Shown here one piece after another: positions 63,282 through 64,000 of a DNA stretch of 64,000 nt (positions are counted from its first letter, which is position 1; each line of letters begins with the position of its first letter). The stretch is from Ophiura sarsii. Taxonomy: Eukaryota; Echinodermata; Ophiuroidea; Amphilepidida; Ophiuridae. The DNA lies in NCBI GenBank assembly GCA_035610835.1, contig CM069449.1, positions 41,275,098 through 41,339,097 on the forward strand. The letters run 5' to 3'. Both the position numbers and the translations under genes were made by a program. A model generated the notes under the pieces. It saw only the letters and a program-made list of their open reading frames with translations, ran no database searches and was not told the DNA's origin.

Positions 63282-64000
63282 CTGTTGTGAGGGAGAAAAA
63301 AAGGAATACAAAATGATTCTAAAAATGTGTTTCAGGAAACATTATTTTGTCTAGTAGCTTTAATCACACATGTTTCCTGTGACCACATGAGCAAAATGTT
63401 AGAATTCCAAAACATTTTCAAACATTTTTATGATTTCAAAATAGTTTACGCATTTTTTATCAATTTTCGAAATATGTTTTTAAATTCTCAAATATTTTTA
63501 ACTATACAACCCCTTTCCAAGAAAAGAAAAGAAAAAAAGAAAAACATTCAAATTAAAAACAAATAGTTTGTCAAGTCTGTAATTCATTTGTGAATTTATT
63601 TTTTGAAAACAGAGTAAAACTGGACTTAAAGATCGAAATCAGGCTGAAAATAAATGAAAATATCTAAATTTTTCACTTTAAAACAATTAAATATAAATAG
63701 GTACATTAACATGGATGCTTTTTAAAGCTGTGTCATATTGTTGATATATTTGAAGAAGAAAAATTAAATTAAAATTACACAAAAAATAAAATTACAAAAA
63801 AATAATAATCTGTGTAAGTCGAGTCTGTAACCTAGCCAATTTTAGTAATTACTTGTTAAATTCCATTACATTATTCCATCAAAGACTTTATGCAATAACC
63901 AGCACTGTCCGGACAGGGGTCAGACCCCCACCCTTTTTATTTTTGCCCCACCCTTTTTACAGAGTCACCCTTTTTATTTGGGAATGTTCAACCCCCACCC
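63282..64000 (-). other. Sequence upstream of exon 1 (intron)
   Basis: AT-rich; a CCCACCCTTTTTA duplication at 63928-64000. No exon or promoter recognised. Confidence 0.6.

Larger units (their letters stand above)
53418..62858 (-). other. Intron between exons 1 and 2 (9.4 kb)
   Basis: No exon found. Contains the GAGTCC array, RT tail fragments (54950-55175, 55532-55870, 57690-57843), GGCCCTTCAGCATG-family repeats (55480-56450), a 201-bp duplication (57250-57650), foldbacks (58077-58606, 61165-61505, 62426-62801) and a 178-bp satellite. Confidence 0.7.

Noticed and set aside
1..64000. CRISPR array, bacterial operon or phage-like system
   Set aside because: Spliced genes, LINE tails and MITEs mark this as animal DNA; the tandem arrays have no spacer structure.

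Overview
The window is animal genomic DNA, AT-rich and full of introns and transposons. It carries the middle of one large gene on the minus strand. It is not prokaryotic: coding blocks are 18-498 bp, are flanked by GT-AG splice signals (AC...CT on the strand shown), and sit in introns packed with inverted-repeat elements (MITEs), non-LTR retrotransposon tails and tandem repeats. The gene content and transposon types fit an invertebrate, perhaps a non-vertebrate deuterostome (hemichordate, echinoderm or amphioxus-like), but I cannot fix the species.

I could chain 26 internal exons by hand, running right to left (63281 down to 312). Every exon-exon phase matches and no stop falls at a junction. 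Together they give about 6,950 nt, or about 2,300 residues. No start codon, signal peptide, membrane segment or stop was found, so the gene runs off both ends of the window. In protein order it encodes about 15 immunoglobulin-like domains (63.3 to 8.0 kb), a six-residue microexon linker, a SEA-like domain in two exons (7.1 and 5.4 kb), an EGF-like domain in two exons (4.4 and 3.0 kb), a short Pro/Thr linker, and the first half of a second SEA-like domain (0.4 kb). This looks like a large extracellular or membrane-anchored adhesion or matrix protein. I do not recognise it as a named family, so no symbol is given.

Layout: 41.5-63.3 kb holds single-exon Ig domains, including a duplicated two-exon pair (exons 3+4 and 5+6). 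21.6-35.2 kb holds more Ig exons, an intron with a 5'-truncated non-LTR retrotransposon, and a Ig domain split over two exons. 7.6-19 kb holds Ig domains mostly split by phase 0 or phase 2 introns. 0.3-7.1 kb holds the SEA/EGF part. Broken copies of exon ends lie next to exons 6, 11, 17 and 26, so the locus has been changing by small tandem duplications.

The introns hold at least four MITE groups whose target-site duplications can be read: TTAA, TTA/TAA and TA. Several insertions can be checked against an empty site elsewhere in the window. Other content includes a nearly identical 1,393-bp tandem duplication, a ~178-bp satellite in eight copies, a ~205-bp tandem array, a tRNA-like SINE array, fragments of several retrotransposons, and more than a dozen long foldbacks. 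No CRISPR array, operon, functional tRNA or rRNA was seen.
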